From assembly GCA_035299085.1 (NCBI GenBank), contig DATGXG010000053.1, positions 1 through 64,000 on the forward strand: a stretch of 64,000 bases of DNA, written 5' to 3'. This document shows, piece by piece, positions 43,414-52,915 of the stretch. Below the pieces are notes generated by a model, which searched no databases, was not told the origin of the DNA, and worked only from the letters and a program-made list of their open reading frames with translations. The first letter of the stretch is position 1, and each line of letters begins with the position of its first letter. Position numbers and translations under genes: made by a program. This DNA is from Bacteroidales bacterium. GTDB lineage: Bacteria > Bacteroidota > Bacteroidia > Bacteroidales > UBA10428.

Positions 43414-43438
43414 TGTTGAAATAAATCTGAAATTAATT
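43414..43438. repeat. 25-bp direct repeat, right copy
   Basis: Perfect copy of 41986-42010, located 79 bp upstream of the first FISUMP gene and 58 bp upstream of bcp. Confidence 0.85.
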
Positions 43439-43496
43439 TTTCAAATTTCAATACCGAAAGGAAGCGAATTTGTATTTTTACTCAAACCACAATCCT

Positions 43497-43964
43497 ATGG
43501 AACAACTTAAGGAAGGCGACAAAGCGCCATTATTCAGAGGCAGGGATCAGGACGAAAAATGGATTGGTCTTGAAGATTTTAAGGGCAAAAAAGTAATCCT
43601 TTATTTTTATCCGAAAGATGATACTCCCGGTTGTACTGCTGAAGCCTGCAATCTGCGCGATAATTATGAATACCTTTTAGAGAAAGGATTTGCCATTATC
43701 GGTGTAAGTCCCGACAATGAAAAATCGCACGCCAAATTCAAGAGCAAATTTTATCTGCCCTTCAGCCTGATTGCTGATCCCGAAGCCAAAATCATCCAGA
43801 TGTACAACGCCTGGGGTGAAAAGAACATGTATGGTAAAAAATATATGGGTGTATTGCGGTCAACCTTCGTCATTGATGAGAACGGTAAAATTCTTAAGAT
43901 CTTTAAAAAAGTAGACACACATAATCACACTCAACAAATAGTTGACGAATTGGCAATTAAATAA
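43497..43964 (+). CDS. bcp: Thioredoxin-dependent peroxiredoxin Bcp
   Basis: 155 residues from the ATG at 43497; a longer in-frame start would add nine residues overlapping the repeat region. Peroxidatic Cys46 and resolving Cys51 lie in [17 protein letters not shown], the BCP/PrxQ signature; [13 protein letters not shown] and [13 protein letters not shown] are also typical. It reduces peroxides using thioredoxin. recA follows 11 bp downstream on the same strand. Confidence 0.96.
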   Translation: MEQLKEGDKAPLFRGRDQDEKWIGLEDFKGKKVILYFYPKDDTPGCTAEACNLRDNYEYLLEKGFAIIGVSPDNEKSHAKFKSKFYLPFSLIADPEAKIIQMYNAWGEKNMYGKKYMGVLRSTFVIDENGKILKIFKKVDTHNHTQQIVDELAIK

Positions 43965-43975
43965 TCAATCACATT

Positions 43976-44986
43976 ATGGCAAAAGAACAAACCATCGACG
44001 ACGTTAGGAAAGAAAAACTTAAATCGCTCGAAACAACCCTCGGTAAAATTGAAAAAGATTTTGGCAAGGGTGCAATAATGAAATTGGGCGATCAGGCAGT
44101 AGTTACCGTTGGCTCAATACCCTCCGGTTCACTGGCACTTGATGTGGCCCTTGGCGTTGGCGGATATCCCCGTGGCAGGGTCGTTGAAATATTCGGTCCC
44201 GAATCATCCGGAAAAACGACACTGGCGATTCATGCCATTGCGCAGGCACAGAAGTTAGGCGGAATTGCTGCTTTCATAGATGCGGAGCATGCGTTCGACA
44301 GCACCTATGCCCTGAAACTGGGTGTTGACATTCAAAACCTGCTGATATCACAGCCCGACAACGGAGAACAGGCTCTTGAAATAGCCGATCACCTGATCCG
44401 TTCGGGTGCCATTGATATAATCGTAATCGATTCCGTTGCCGCACTTACTCCCAAAGCTGAAATCGAAGGTGAAATGGGCGATTCGAAGCTCGGTCTCCAG
44501 GCCCGTCTTATGTCACAGGCTCTCAGAAAGCTTACAGCAACCATCAGCAAAACCAATACCTGCTGTATTTTTATCAACCAGCTGCGTGAGAAAATCGGCG
44601 TCATGTTCGGCAATCCCGAAACGACGACCGGTGGTAATGCTTTGAAATTTTATGCATCGGTACGCCTGGATATCCGTAAGGTAAACCAGATAAAAGAAGG
44701 TGAAGAAGTATTCGGAAACCGCACCAAGGTAAAAGTTGTAAAGAATAAGCTGGCTCCTCCTTTCCGCAAAGCCGAATTCGATATTCTTTATGGTGAAGGC
44801 ATTTCACGCACAGGTGAAATTATTGACCTTGCCACCGAACTTGAAATCGTAAAGAAAAGCGGTTCATGGTTCAGCTACGGTGAAACCAGGCTCGGCCAGG
44901 GTCGTGATGCGGTAAAACAGCTGATAGCCGACAATCCGGAATTATCAGAAGAGATTGAAAAGAAGATTGTTGAGAAATTGAAGTAG
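43976..44986 (+). CDS. recA: Recombinase RecA
   Basis: 336 residues. Walker [50 protein letters not shown], Walker [18 protein letters not shown], loop [20 protein letters not shown] and [20 protein letters not shown] are all intact. It mediates homologous recombination and LexA-type self-cleavage. No intein. It follows bcp closely. A palindromic element begins 12 bp after its stop. Confidence 0.99.
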   Translation: MAKEQTIDDVRKEKLKSLETTLGKIEKDFGKGAIMKLGDQAVVTVGSIPSGSLALDVALGVGGYPRGRVVEIFGPESSGKTTLAIHAIAQAQKLGGIAAFIDAEHAFDSTYALKLGVDIQNLLISQPDNGEQALEIADHLIRSGAIDIIVIDSVAALTPKAEIEGEMGDSKLGLQARLMSQALRKLTATISKTNTCCIFINQLREKIGVMFGNPETTTGGNALKFYASVRLDIRKVNQIKEGEEVFGNRTKVKVVKNKLAPPFRKAEFDILYGEGISRTGEIIDLATELEIVKKSGSWFSYGETRLGQGRDAVKQLIADNPELSEEIEKKIVEKLK

Positions 44987-44997
44987 CAATCAAGGCG

Positions 44998-45104
44998 CGT
45001 CATTGCGAGGAGGTTCTTTGCAGCGCAGTACCTGTGCGGGCAGATTGCTTTGTCACATTGCACCCTGCTATAATCAATTATGATTCATGTTCCTCGCAAT
45101 GACG
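44998..45104. repeat. REP/MITE-like element, copy A
   Basis: 107 bp with perfect terminal inverted repeats CGTCATTGCGAGGA / TCCTCGCAATGACG and the inner word CCTGTGCGGGCAGATTGCTT. Related copies are at 52663 and 56862. It may serve as the terminator between recA and the convergent thioesterase gene. Confidence 0.85.
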
Positions 45105-45111
45105 GGGGCAA

Positions 45112-45858
45112 CTAAAACCCTACCCTCGCCCTTACACAAACCTGGCCGGTACCGGCGAGTTTGCCTTCTACATCATATATAATGCCATCGGTATCGTTGC
45201 GTTGCGTTCGCAATTCAACGCTATCGCCGGCTTTTACTTCATGTTTATATTCAATAGCAAAAGAGACAGGGGGTTTCTGATCAAGCACATCTTCATCCAG
45301 CACATCAAAGATCCACTCGGCATACCGGGCATTGTTCACATGCCGGTTCTGATCAAGATCGCTGAAAACAGCCTGTCTCAACTTAAATGATTCGGATTCA
45401 ACACCCGAAAAACCGTCAGCCGGCATTACCATGGAATGCCTTCCCTGGTTCTGGTTTAACACCTCCTCATTCAGATGAAACACTGTCGGCCGCCTTGTAT
45501 TCAAATCCAGTAAAATCCACCATGAAGTTGCCGTGACAAGTGTATTTTCCCCATCATCCATCCTGTAATCCCTGCGGAAGAAGATCCTTTCAAGTCCGAG
45601 CGGCCAGGTTTCGGCAAAAAATTCGGTTCCCCATGCCGGAGTTTTGTGAATTGTCATGAATAACTTTGAAAGTACCCACACTCTTCCTGTTTCATGCATA
45701 AAATGGTAGCCTGCATCCAGGTGGGTGGCGTGTTTATTCGCAATTTCCTGGAAATAGCTGCAAATACTGCTTATGCGCATCCGGGCATTCAGCCCGATAT
45801 CATAAGAGCGGACAGTGAATTTTTCCCGCCAGACCGGCAGGTAGGTTTTCGTTTGCAT
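45112..45858 (-). CDS. Acyl-ACP thioesterase
   Basis: 248 residues from the ATG at 45858 (MQTKTYLPVWREKFTVRSYD). Double hot-dog fold: the N-terminal half has MRISSICSYFQEIANKHATH and RVWVLSKLFMTIHKTPAWGT, the C-terminal half has FSDLDQNRHVNNARYAEWIF, the catalytic Asn/His segment of FatA/FatB-type enzymes. It releases fatty acids from acyl carrier protein. It starts just 15 bp downstream of the ferredoxin terminator hairpin. Confidence 0.93.
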   Translation of the reverse strand: MQTKTYLPVWREKFTVRSYDIGLNARMRISSICSYFQEIANKHATHLDAGYHFMHETGRVWVLSKLFMTIHKTPAWGTEFFAETWPLGLERIFFRRDYRMDDGENTLVTATSWWILLDLNTRRPTVFHLNEEVLNQNQGRHSMVMPADGFSGVESESFKLRQAVFSDLDQNRHVNNARYAEWIFDVLDEDVLDQKPPVSFAIEYKHEVKAGDSVELRTQRNDTDGIIYDVEGKLAGTGQVCVRARVGF

Positions 45859-45873
45859 GGGTGCCAAAAAACA

Positions 45874-45908
45874 CTACCCTTCAGGAGCCGTGGCTGCCTG
45901 AAGGGTAG
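45874..45908 (-). terminator. Strong terminator after ferredoxin gene
   Basis: 12-bp perfect stem CTACCCTTCAGG / CCTGAAGGGTAG, extended inside by AGCC-GT-GGCT, followed on the - strand by GTGTTTTTT. The T run ends 9 bp before the thioesterase ATG. Confidence 0.85.
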
Positions 45909-45931
45909 AATTACATATAAACAGGTATATG

Positions 45932-46099
45932 TTATGCAGGATGAATGGACTCGGTGGGGCAAACATCAGCACATGCACCGCAATCGATGCATTTATCAGG
46001 ATCAATTTTATAGATGTCGCCTTCACTTATTGCTTCCGAAGGGCATTCAGCAATGCAAGTGCCACATGCACTGCAATCATTACTAATTACATAAGCCAT
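45932..46099 (-). CDS. 2[4Fe-4S] ferredoxin (55 aa)
   Basis: Found by direct translation of the - strand from the ATG at 46099: MAYVISNDCSACGTCIAECP, then SEAISEGDIYKIDPDKC, then IDCGACADVCPTESIHPA and a stop. Both clusters have the CxxCxxCxxxCP motif (first set Cys 9, 12, 15, 19; second set Cys 37, 40, 43, 47). This is a clostridial-type low-potential electron carrier for enzymes such as pyruvate:ferredoxin oxidoreductase. Monocistronic, with a strong terminator. Confidence 0.96.
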   Translation of the reverse strand: MAYVISNDCSACGTCIAECPSEAISEGDIYKIDPDKCIDCGACADVCPTESIHPA

Positions 46100-46224
46100 A
46101 AAGAGATAATTTATTCGTTTATGGGGCCAAATTTAATTCTTTAATTTAAATCGACAATAAAAAAGCGGTTAGGTTTTTTAACGGCGTAGATTCATCACGT
46201 CTCTGAAGAATGTTGTCTTGAATG

Positions 46225-46602
46225 TCAGGCCCTTATGGTTTTCCAGATCATCCTGGCTCCCAGGAAAATAATTAGCAGACCAAACATAATCTTTAACGGT
46301 CGCTCAGGGAGCCTTAATGCCAACAACGAACCAAAATAACTTCCGGCAAAAAAAGCAAGTATAATGATTATCCCAAGCTTGAAATTAACATAACCTTGCC
46401 GGTAATAATTGATTACGGCGAATAAGCCAACGGGAAACAGTAATACGAGTAAGCTTGTTCCCTGCGCTTCATGTTGCGATAATCCCAAAAAGAATACAAG
46501 GGCAGGTATCATAATTATCGCGCCACCCACTCCCATCAAACCTGAAATAACCCCTGCCGTTAGTCCGATCAGTACCAGGGTAATGATTTCAGAAGCAGTC
46601 AT
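46225..46602 (-). CDS. Half-size TauE/SafE-type membrane protein
   Basis: 125 residues with four transmembrane helices and the repeat signature GLTAGVISGLMGVGGAIIMI PALVFFLG, then QHEAQGTSLLVLLFPVGLFA. TauE/SafE sulfite or sulfoacetate exporters are usually ~250 residues made of two such halves; this is a single half and may work as a dimer. It lies 12 bp downstream of the large propeller/barrel gene. Substrate unknown. Confidence 0.85.
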   Translation of the reverse strand: MTASEIITLVLIGLTAGVISGLMGVGGAIIMIPALVFFLGLSQHEAQGTSLLVLLFPVGLFAVINYYRQGYVNFKLGIIIILAFFAGSYFGSLLALRLPERPLKIMFGLLIIFLGARMIWKTIRA

Positions 46603-46614
46603 AATTCCGGATGA

Positions 46615-49600
46615 TTAGAAATCAAGACTTGTTGAAAAGTAGAATACATAAGGCAGTATTGTCCTGTTTTCGATTCCCCATGCCCAGTCGAATCTCACAA
46701 AATATCCCAGCAACTGGGTGTGGATTCCGAAACCGTAGCCTGCAACAATCGGCGGCCTGTTGGCATCGATTGTGATTGTAATCGGTCCCTGCTCAACAAT
46801 ATCGTGATCGTATGCATTCCGGCTCGACCAGGGAGTTGCACCCGACCATGCCGATCCTACGTCAAAGAAACCTACAATCTGGAAATTTTCAAAGAAGCTT
46901 TTGCTCAGCGGGTAGTTGGCCAGGTATTTAAATACAGGGAAACGGATTTCACTGTTGAAAACAGCAAAACTGTTACCATTCCTTATATTCTGCGAAAATC
47001 CACGCATGTTGGTTCCGACAGCCTGAAAGGCGTAATTCTGCTTTTTATCAATGGGGATTTCGCTGAAAGGCTTGAACGTAGGAGTGCGACCCGAAAGATT
47101 GATCCAGTTGTCAACTCCTCCAAGGTAATAAATAATACGGCTATTGCCTTGAGAGGTGCTCCATGCAAAGCGGTTAGCCCAGATAAGGGTACGGTGCAAC
47201 CGGGTGTAATTCCGGATATCCGCTCCCAGCACAACCAGTTCATACATGTTTTTATATACCTGTTCCTGCACTTCAGCGAAAAGTTTATAGCGTGTGCCTG
47301 AATAAAGGTTCATTCCGAGCGAACGGGTATCATCATGAATAAACTCAAATTTTAATCCAACCCAGTGCTTGTAAATATTAGGCTCTTCAAGATACGTGTC
47401 ATTGGTTGAAAGGAATACCGTCCGGTCATTCCTGTATGAAACGGTGGTGGCAAATGACTTCACCTGTGTAAGCGGATATCTTAATATTAAGGATAACTGG
47501 TGCGAATGGGTTTTGATCTCGAAATCGCCTTTGTCACCGGTTCCGGCATTCCGGAATGCTTCACGGTGGAAGACCAGTTGTTTGTCAAGCCTTTTCTTCA
47601 GGTTTTCAACACTTAAAAGGTATTCATTGGCATCCAGGTCGGGTGACATCCTCACTCCTCCTGTAAGTTTATAGTCCTCGAAAAGATCATTGGCACCGAT
47701 TTTCATCAGCACGTTAAGTCCGGGATTAAAGTAAAAAGCACCACCAGTAAAGGCCTGGTAGGATGCATTCAGAAAATTGAAATCGACCTGTGTAACCAGA
47801 CTGTTTTGGTAAAAAACAGGGCGGTAAAGTCTTATCTTGGGACGCTTTTCGGAAGTTGTATCCACGGCAACCTCCATCTGTTTTTCAGCCAGTTTTTCGT
47901 TGTAGGCATTTATTTTTTCTACCTCGAAAACATACTTGTTCACATCAATTACATTGGTTCCAAGCTTGATTGTATCATCGTCAGTGATGATCGTATTATC
48001 GGAAAGATCAGCTATAGGGATCACTTCTTTCTTTATATTGCTGATACTGTCTTTTGCCTCAAGCATTTTGATCCTGTTCTTATGCGACTGTGTAACCTCA
48101 ACGTTTCCGGTAACAGGCTGTTCATCATTCAACGGGTAATGATAAATGTTGTACCGGCCCTTGTTGTAAATGATATCGGCCACATTTCCTGAAGCCAGCA
48201 TGTAATCCTGTTCAATAATATTTCTTGAATACTGCGTGAGTGGTGCTGTTTCAGCAAAGTAGCGATAATGAACGGCGGTGTCAACGGCACTCACCGTACT
48301 GTCAAATTTGGACACATAGCGGTTCATGATTCCCGAATTATCAGAAAGCTGGATAAACCGGTTATGCTTCACCTCAGCAGGGTACGATTTATTTGAAAAA
48401 TCCTTGTTGCTGACCCTCATGAGCACATCACCTCCGCTTTTCAGATCGTAGATAAAAAGGTCCATCACCGGGGCGCGCTCACTGCGGCCAATAGCGGCGC
48501 TCAGTGTGTCGGAAAGACGGTTGGAGCTGAAGATGATCTTGCTGTCATTATCAATGTAACGCGGTTCCAAATCGTCGGCAATATCATCTGATATCTGCCG
48601 GTGAGTGGAAGAAGCCAGGTCATACGTGTAAATATCGGTCCTGCCGTTCCGTGTTCCTGAAAAAACGAAGGCAGTCCCTTCCTGATTAAATGAAAAATCG
48701 AGCACCTTGTCGAAATACAGGAAATTACGTACCGTAAGCTTTTTCTCGCCCAGATTATAGTAATACAATTTAAGTCCGCCCTTTTCCTCCGTTATAAAAG
48801 CGATATAGCGGGCCGAGGGATGCCATGCCAGTACCGGGTAGCTGTAATCGGTAATCTGGTCAAGGCGGTATTCATGCCTGAATATGCGTTTTCTTTTGCC
48901 ATTCTTCAGGTTCATGAGCCAAATTTTGTAAAGGCCACGGTCATTTGTAACATAGGTAAGATAGTTTCCGGTTGGACTGATCCTCACATGTTCGTACACC
49001 ACATCCTTTTTGGTACGTTTCAGCAATTTGCCCTGGGCCGGAACTGGCTGTTGGTCCTTGTCGCCCGTGAACATGCTCATATAGTACCCTGTCCAGTCGA
49101 ATGTAAGTTCCTTGAGTTTTAAGCCCAGCACATTGGAAAAGCCTGTTTTGATTGACTTGCTTACACTGGTTAGGTATATTATGCTTGGTATAACCGATTC
49201 ACCGTAGGTGTCGGAAATATACTTCCAGAATGAATGACCGGCATAAACGGCGTCATTGCCTGTAAGCCGGTTAAATTTGTCCCATTTGCCGTTAACAATC
49301 CCGTCCTTTACGCGGTTCTCCGTTTCAATGTCCCACTGCCTTGAAAGGTAAGCCACAAGACCCTCACTGTACCAGGCTGGAATATTGGATAGTGTGGCAT
49401 TGGCCACATTGTCGATCAGGTCCGTGCCATTGATCATTTCATTAATAACAATCCGTGTAACGGCAGCGGTTATCTGGATATCCAGGTCGTCATAATTGCC
49501 TTCGAAATACAGAAAAACCTTGTTGCGGTTTACATTGGTTGTCCCGCCTATATTATAGTCGTCTTTGCCTGTAACCAGCCCGATATTGCTCTGTCTGAAA

Positions 49601-49893
49601 TCGCTGAGCTTATTGTATACAATAAAAAGAATTCTTTTTTCAAGTGTATAATCGAAGAAAGCTTCAACCCTGGGGATAATCTGGGCGGCGTAATCCGAAG
49701 TGTAATCGGCCAGGTTCTTTCCGTCTTCGTTGAAATACACATCATATTTCTCATACCGGTAGAACGACCAAACGAACTCATTATACTGAACCCGGTTCTT
49801 CCCAAAGCTCATCTGATGGCCGTTGTAAAACTGGGAGAAACAGGCGGCAGAAATAGTCGCAAAAAATAACAGCAAAAAATGCTTTCTTACCAT
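46615..49893 (-). CDS. Surface protein: inactive gluzincin-like domain + TolB propeller + beta-barrel
   Basis: 1092 residues with signal peptide (…ATISAACFSQ). Residues ~45-260 look like the MA-clan peptidase family: NIPAWYSEGLVAYLS (W174-E177) matches the downstream Glu motif, but the usual HExxH is replaced by RIVINEMIN at 147-155, so no zinc catalysis is expected. Residues ~290-600 form a TolB/PD40-type beta-propeller (RISPTGNYLTYVTNDRGLYK, DDLEPRYIDNDSKIIFSSNR). Residues ~740-1092 form a BamA/surface-antigen-like barrel (VGLKFEFIHDDTRSLGMNLY, GFFDVGSAWSG) ending YFSTSLDF. Widespread in Bacteroidota; function unknown. Confidence 0.85.
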   Translation of the reverse strand: MVRKHFLLLFFATISAACFSQFYNGHQMSFGKNRVQYNEFVWSFYRYEKYDVYFNEDGKNLADYTSDYAAQIIPRVEAFFDYTLEKRILFIVYNKLSDFRQSNIGLVTGKDDYNIGGTTNVNRNKVFLYFEGNYDDLDIQITAAVTRIVINEMINGTDLIDNVANATLSNIPAWYSEGLVAYLSRQWDIETENRVKDGIVNGKWDKFNRLTGNDAVYAGHSFWKYISDTYGESVIPSIIYLTSVSKSIKTGFSNVLGLKLKELTFDWTGYYMSMFTGDKDQQPVPAQGKLLKRTKKDVVYEHVRISPTGNYLTYVTNDRGLYKIWLMNLKNGKRKRIFRHEYRLDQITDYSYPVLAWHPSARYIAFITEEKGGLKLYYYNLGEKKLTVRNFLYFDKVLDFSFNQEGTAFVFSGTRNGRTDIYTYDLASSTHRQISDDIADDLEPRYIDNDSKIIFSSNRLSDTLSAAIGRSERAPVMDLFIYDLKSGGDVLMRVSNKDFSNKSYPAEVKHNRFIQLSDNSGIMNRYVSKFDSTVSAVDTAVHYRYFAETAPLTQYSRNIIEQDYMLASGNVADIIYNKGRYNIYHYPLNDEQPVTGNVEVTQSHKNRIKMLEAKDSISNIKKEVIPIADLSDNTIITDDDTIKLGTNVIDVNKYVFEVEKINAYNEKLAEKQMEVAVDTTSEKRPKIRLYRPVFYQNSLVTQVDFNFLNASYQAFTGGAFYFNPGLNVLMKIGANDLFEDYKLTGGVRMSPDLDANEYLLSVENLKKRLDKQLVFHREAFRNAGTGDKGDFEIKTHSHQLSLILRYPLTQVKSFATTVSYRNDRTVFLSTNDTYLEEPNIYKHWVGLKFEFIHDDTRSLGMNLYSGTRYKLFAEVQEQVYKNMYELVVLGADIRNYTRLHRTLIWANRFAWSTSQGNSRIIYYLGGVDNWINLSGRTPTFKPFSEIPIDKKQNYAFQAVGTNMRGFSQNIRNGNSFAVFNSEIRFPVFKYLANYPLSKSFFENFQIVGFFDVGSAWSGATPWSSRNAYDHDIVEQGPITITIDANRPPIVAGYGFGIHTQLLGYFVRFDWAWGIENRTILPYVFYFSTSLDF

Positions 49894-50020
49894 ATCCGTT
49901 AAATAGCTGAACCAGTTATCTGATCAAACCAGGTTATAAAATTAGTCTATTTCCTGAAAAAATTAAATGACAGGGACATCAGGAATTAAAAAACAACGAA
50001 ATAAGCAAAAGGGCAAAAAA

Positions 50021-50047
50021 AAATCAGGAATAAGTCATTCCTGATTT
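50021..50047. terminator. Hairpin terminator downstream of aldolase
   Basis: 11-bp perfect stem AAATCAGGAAT / ATTCCTGATTT, 5-nt loop, followed on the - strand by a run of nine T. Confidence 0.8.
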
Positions 50048-50059
50048 ATAATTTAGTAA

Positions 50060-50124
50060 GACCTGTCAGAGTCGAAGACCTGTCAGAGTCTGGTCCTTTA
50101 ATCAAGACCTGACAGAGTCTTGAT
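50060..50124. repeat. GACCTGTCAGAGTC repeats
   Basis: The word ACCTGTCAGAGTC occurs twice in tandem (50061, 50079) and once as an inverted form inside the hairpin ATCAAGAC…GTCTTGAT (50101-50124). The same word reappears at 62112-62155. Confidence 0.7.
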
Positions 50125-50135
50125 CACTTTATTCC

Positions 50136-51107
50136 TTAAGCTTTATCATTACTACCCAGTACATTCAGAATCTTGTGTTTGTAAAGATCTTTCAGTTTAT
50201 CGCGAGCCGGGCCGAGGTAGTTACGGGGGTCGAATTCACCCGGTTTTTCTGCAAAAACCTTACGGATAGCAGCTGTCATGGCTAAACGACCGTCGCTGTC
50301 GATGTTAATTTTGCAAACAGCCGATTTTGCAGCCCTGCGGAGCTGGTCTTCTGAAATACCTGCCGTATTTTCCATTTTACCGCCGTATTTATTGATTTCG
50401 GCAACGATATCCTGGGGAACTGAGGATGCACCGTGTAACACGATCGGGAATCCGGGGATGCGTTGTTCACAACCTTCGAGAATGTCGAAACGCAAAGGAG
50501 GAGGAAGTTCACCCGGTTTTACCTTGAATTTGAAAGCACCATGTGAAGTACCAATTGAAATGGCCAGTGAATCAACACCGGTTTTCTTAACGAAATCTTC
50601 AACTTCTTCGGGACGGGTATAGGAAGAATGTTCTGCTGAAACTTCATCTTCGATTCCTGCAAGCACTCCTAATTCGCCTTCTACAGTAACATTATGCTGA
50701 TGGGCAAACTCAACAACCTGTTTGGTAAGCCTTACATTTTCTTCATAGGGGAAATGAGATCCGTCGATCATAACAGATGAGAAACCGGATTCAATACATG
50801 ACTTGCAGGTTTCAAATGAATCACCATGGTCAAGGTGGAGCACAATAGGAATAGCATAGCCAAGTTCTTTGGCGTATTCTACAGCGCCTTTTGCAAGGTA
50901 CTGAAGAAGTGTCTGGTTGGCATATTTCCGAGCACCTTTTGAAACCTGGAGAATAACAGGTGATTTGGTTTCAACACAGGCACTGATGATTGCCTGAAGC
51001 TGCTCAAGATTGTTAAAGTTAAAAGCCGGGATGGCATAACCGCCTTTTACGGCTTTCGCGAACAGTTCTTTTGAGTTTACTAAACCTAATTCTTTATAGT
51101 GTAACAT
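50136..51107 (-). CDS. fba: Class II fructose-bisphosphate aldolase
   Basis: 323 residues. Zn-dependent class II aldolase signatures: AIPIVLHLDHGDSFETCKSC (His ligands), SSVMIDGSHFPYEENV, VEGELGVLAGIEDEV, SLAISIGTSHGAFKF, and FPIVLHGASSVPQ. It cleaves or forms fructose-1,6-bisphosphate in glycolysis/gluconeogenesis. Monocistronic with a terminator downstream. Confidence 0.97.
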   Translation of the reverse strand: MLHYKELGLVNSKELFAKAVKGGYAIPAFNFNNLEQLQAIISACVETKSPVILQVSKGARKYANQTLLQYLAKGAVEYAKELGYAIPIVLHLDHGDSFETCKSCIESGFSSVMIDGSHFPYEENVRLTKQVVEFAHQHNVTVEGELGVLAGIEDEVSAEHSSYTRPEEVEDFVKKTGVDSLAISIGTSHGAFKFKVKPGELPPPLRFDILEGCEQRIPGFPIVLHGASSVPQDIVAEINKYGGKMENTAGISEDQLRRAAKSAVCKINIDSDGRLAMTAAIRKVFAEKPGEFDPRNYLGPARDKLKDLYKHKILNVLGSNDKA

Positions 51108-51232
51108 AATGTGTTATTTTAATTTATTGGCTGCGCAATTTAGTTCATTTCGACTTAGCTGCAAAATATTTTGGGAAATTTTGGGCTATTGAAGGACGAT
51201 TCTTTATTTTTATAAGAAATCTGAGAATATAT

Positions 51233-52660
51233 ATGAAAGGCACTAATACAGGTACGTTCCAGAAAAGGTTAAAGCTGTTTGATTCAACAGCAATTGTTAC
51301 GGGATCTATGATAGGATCAGGCATTTATATTGTGAGTGCCGACATTGCCCGGAACGTGGGAGCCCCTGGCTGGCTTTTGCTTGTGTGGCTGGTTACCGGA
51401 GTTCTTACAATAATTGCAGCAATGACTTATGGTGAACTATCATCGCTTATGCCTCATGCGGGAGGGCAGTATGTTTTCCTTAAAGATGCCTACAATCCGC
51501 TTACGGGATTTCTGTACGGATGGGCAGCATTTCTGGTAATACAGGGTGGAACCATTGCCGCAGTGGCCATGGGATTCGCAAAATTCACCGGGGTTCTTTT
51601 CCCCTGGGTTGCCGAAAAGCATATCTGGTTTTCATGGCATTCGCTGAGTTTTTCAACGGTTCATATTGTGGCTATTGGTTCGATCATTCTCCTTACATTC
51701 ATAAATACACGGGGAATTCAATTCGGAAAAATAATTCAGAATATGTTTACCTCCACAAAGGTCGGTATCCTGCTGATCTTTATTCTCCTGGGCTTATTTG
51801 TGGCACGCAGCAACCAGGCAGTGGAGCTCAACGGCAGGATATTCTGGACAGGCATGACATACGAAGGCAATCTTCTGACTGGGATCAGTCTGATTATAGC
51901 TATAACAACGGCCATGGTAGGTTCCCTGTTTTCTTCCGATGCGTGGAACAATATTACATTTGCCTCGGATGAAGTGGTCAATCCCCGCCGCAACCTGCCG
52001 CTGAGTCTTGTTTATGGCACCATTACAGTAAGCCTGATTTATTTTCTCGTCAACATTGCTTACCTGCAGGCGCTTCCTTTGAGAGGGGACATCCACGGAG
52101 CCGATGCGCTGAACAGGGGAATCCAGTTCGCAACCGAGGACCGTGTAGCCACAGCCGCAATGGAAGGCATATTGGGTGAAAATGCGGCTATTGTGATGGC
52201 GATCCTGGTGATGATCTCGACTTTCGGATGCAACAACGGGATCATCCTGGCAAGTGCCCGTGTGTATTATGCCATGGCGGTTGACGGACTCTTTTTCAAA
52301 GGAGCGGGCCACCTGAATTCGAAAGGTGTACCGGCCAGGGCGCTGGTGATACAGGCTATATGGACTTCCCTTCTCTGCCTCTCGGGAACATACAGTGATT
52401 TGCTCGATTATGTGGTATTTACAGTCCTTATATTTTATATACTCACCATTCTTACCGTATTCATTTTCCGAAAGAGATACCCTGACAGGGAAAGAGCATA
52501 CAAAGCACCCGGGTACCCGGTTTTGCCTGTTATTTACATTATTCTCGTCCTGTTTATCATGGCGGTTGTCGGGTATACAAAACCTGTTTTCACCTTGCGT
52601 GGATTGGCCATTGTACTGATTGGTGTACCGGTGTATTTTGTGTGGCGGAGGAGAAGATAG
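51233..52660 (+). CDS. APC-family amino acid permease
   Basis: 475 residues, about 12 transmembrane helices. Helix 1 shows the APC unwound motif SMIGSGIYIVSADIA. LPHAGGQYVFLKDAYNPLTG, FSSDAWNNITFASDEVVNPR and RNLPLSLVYGTITVSLIYFL are characteristic of the L-type amino-acid transporter branch. Substrate not decidable. A long palindromic repeat starts 2 bp after its stop. Confidence 0.95.
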   Translation: MKGTNTGTFQKRLKLFDSTAIVTGSMIGSGIYIVSADIARNVGAPGWLLLVWLVTGVLTIIAAMTYGELSSLMPHAGGQYVFLKDAYNPLTGFLYGWAAFLVIQGGTIAAVAMGFAKFTGVLFPWVAEKHIWFSWHSLSFSTVHIVAIGSIILLTFINTRGIQFGKIIQNMFTSTKVGILLIFILLGLFVARSNQAVELNGRIFWTGMTYEGNLLTGISLIIAITTAMVGSLFSSDAWNNITFASDEVVNPRRNLPLSLVYGTITVSLIYFLVNIAYLQALPLRGDIHGADALNRGIQFATEDRVATAAMEGILGENAAIVMAILVMISTFGCNNGIILASARVYYAMAVDGLFFKGAGHLNSKGVPARALVIQAIWTSLLCLSGTYSDLLDYVVFTVLIFYILTILTVFIFRKRYPDRERAYKAPGYPVLPVIYIILVLFIMAVVGYTKPVFTLRGLAIVLIGVPVYFVWRRRR

Positions 52661-52662
52661 CG

Positions 52663-52877
52663 CGTCATTGCGAGGAGCAAGACAAATCATTGATTATAGC
52701 AGGAGCGTTTGTCGACGAAGCAATCTGCGCGAACAGGCAGGGCATAGCCAAGAGATGAATTTAACTGAATTCTATTTTACGCAGTACTATTGGCTAAGTT
52801 CTTCCTGTGCCGGCAGATTGCTTCGTCGCAATACATACTTCTATAATCAATATAAAATCAAGCTTCTCGCAATGACG
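52663..52877. repeat. REP/MITE-like element, copy B (full palindrome)
   Basis: 215 bp. Ends CGTCATTGCGAGGAG / TTCTCGCAATGACG. Inside, 52710-52737 is the reverse complement of 52804-52829 with a few mismatches, and GCCAA/TTGGC lies further in, so the whole element could fold into one long hairpin. Copies A and C look like shorter derivatives. Confidence 0.85.
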
Positions 52878-52880
52878 AAA

Positions 52881-52912
52881 CTCCTAAACTCCTAAACTCC
52901 TAAACTTCTAAA
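52881..52912. repeat. Octamer tandem repeat CTCCTAAA (4 copies)
   Basis: CTCCTAAA three times, then CTTCTAAA, directly between element copy B and the MATE gene stop codon at 52916-52918. Confidence 0.85.
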
Positions 52913-52915
52913 CTA

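Noticed and set aside
51794-52690. 298-codon - strand reading frame
   Set aside because: It is entirely antisense to the APC permease, which has clear conserved motifs; no domain is visible in it.
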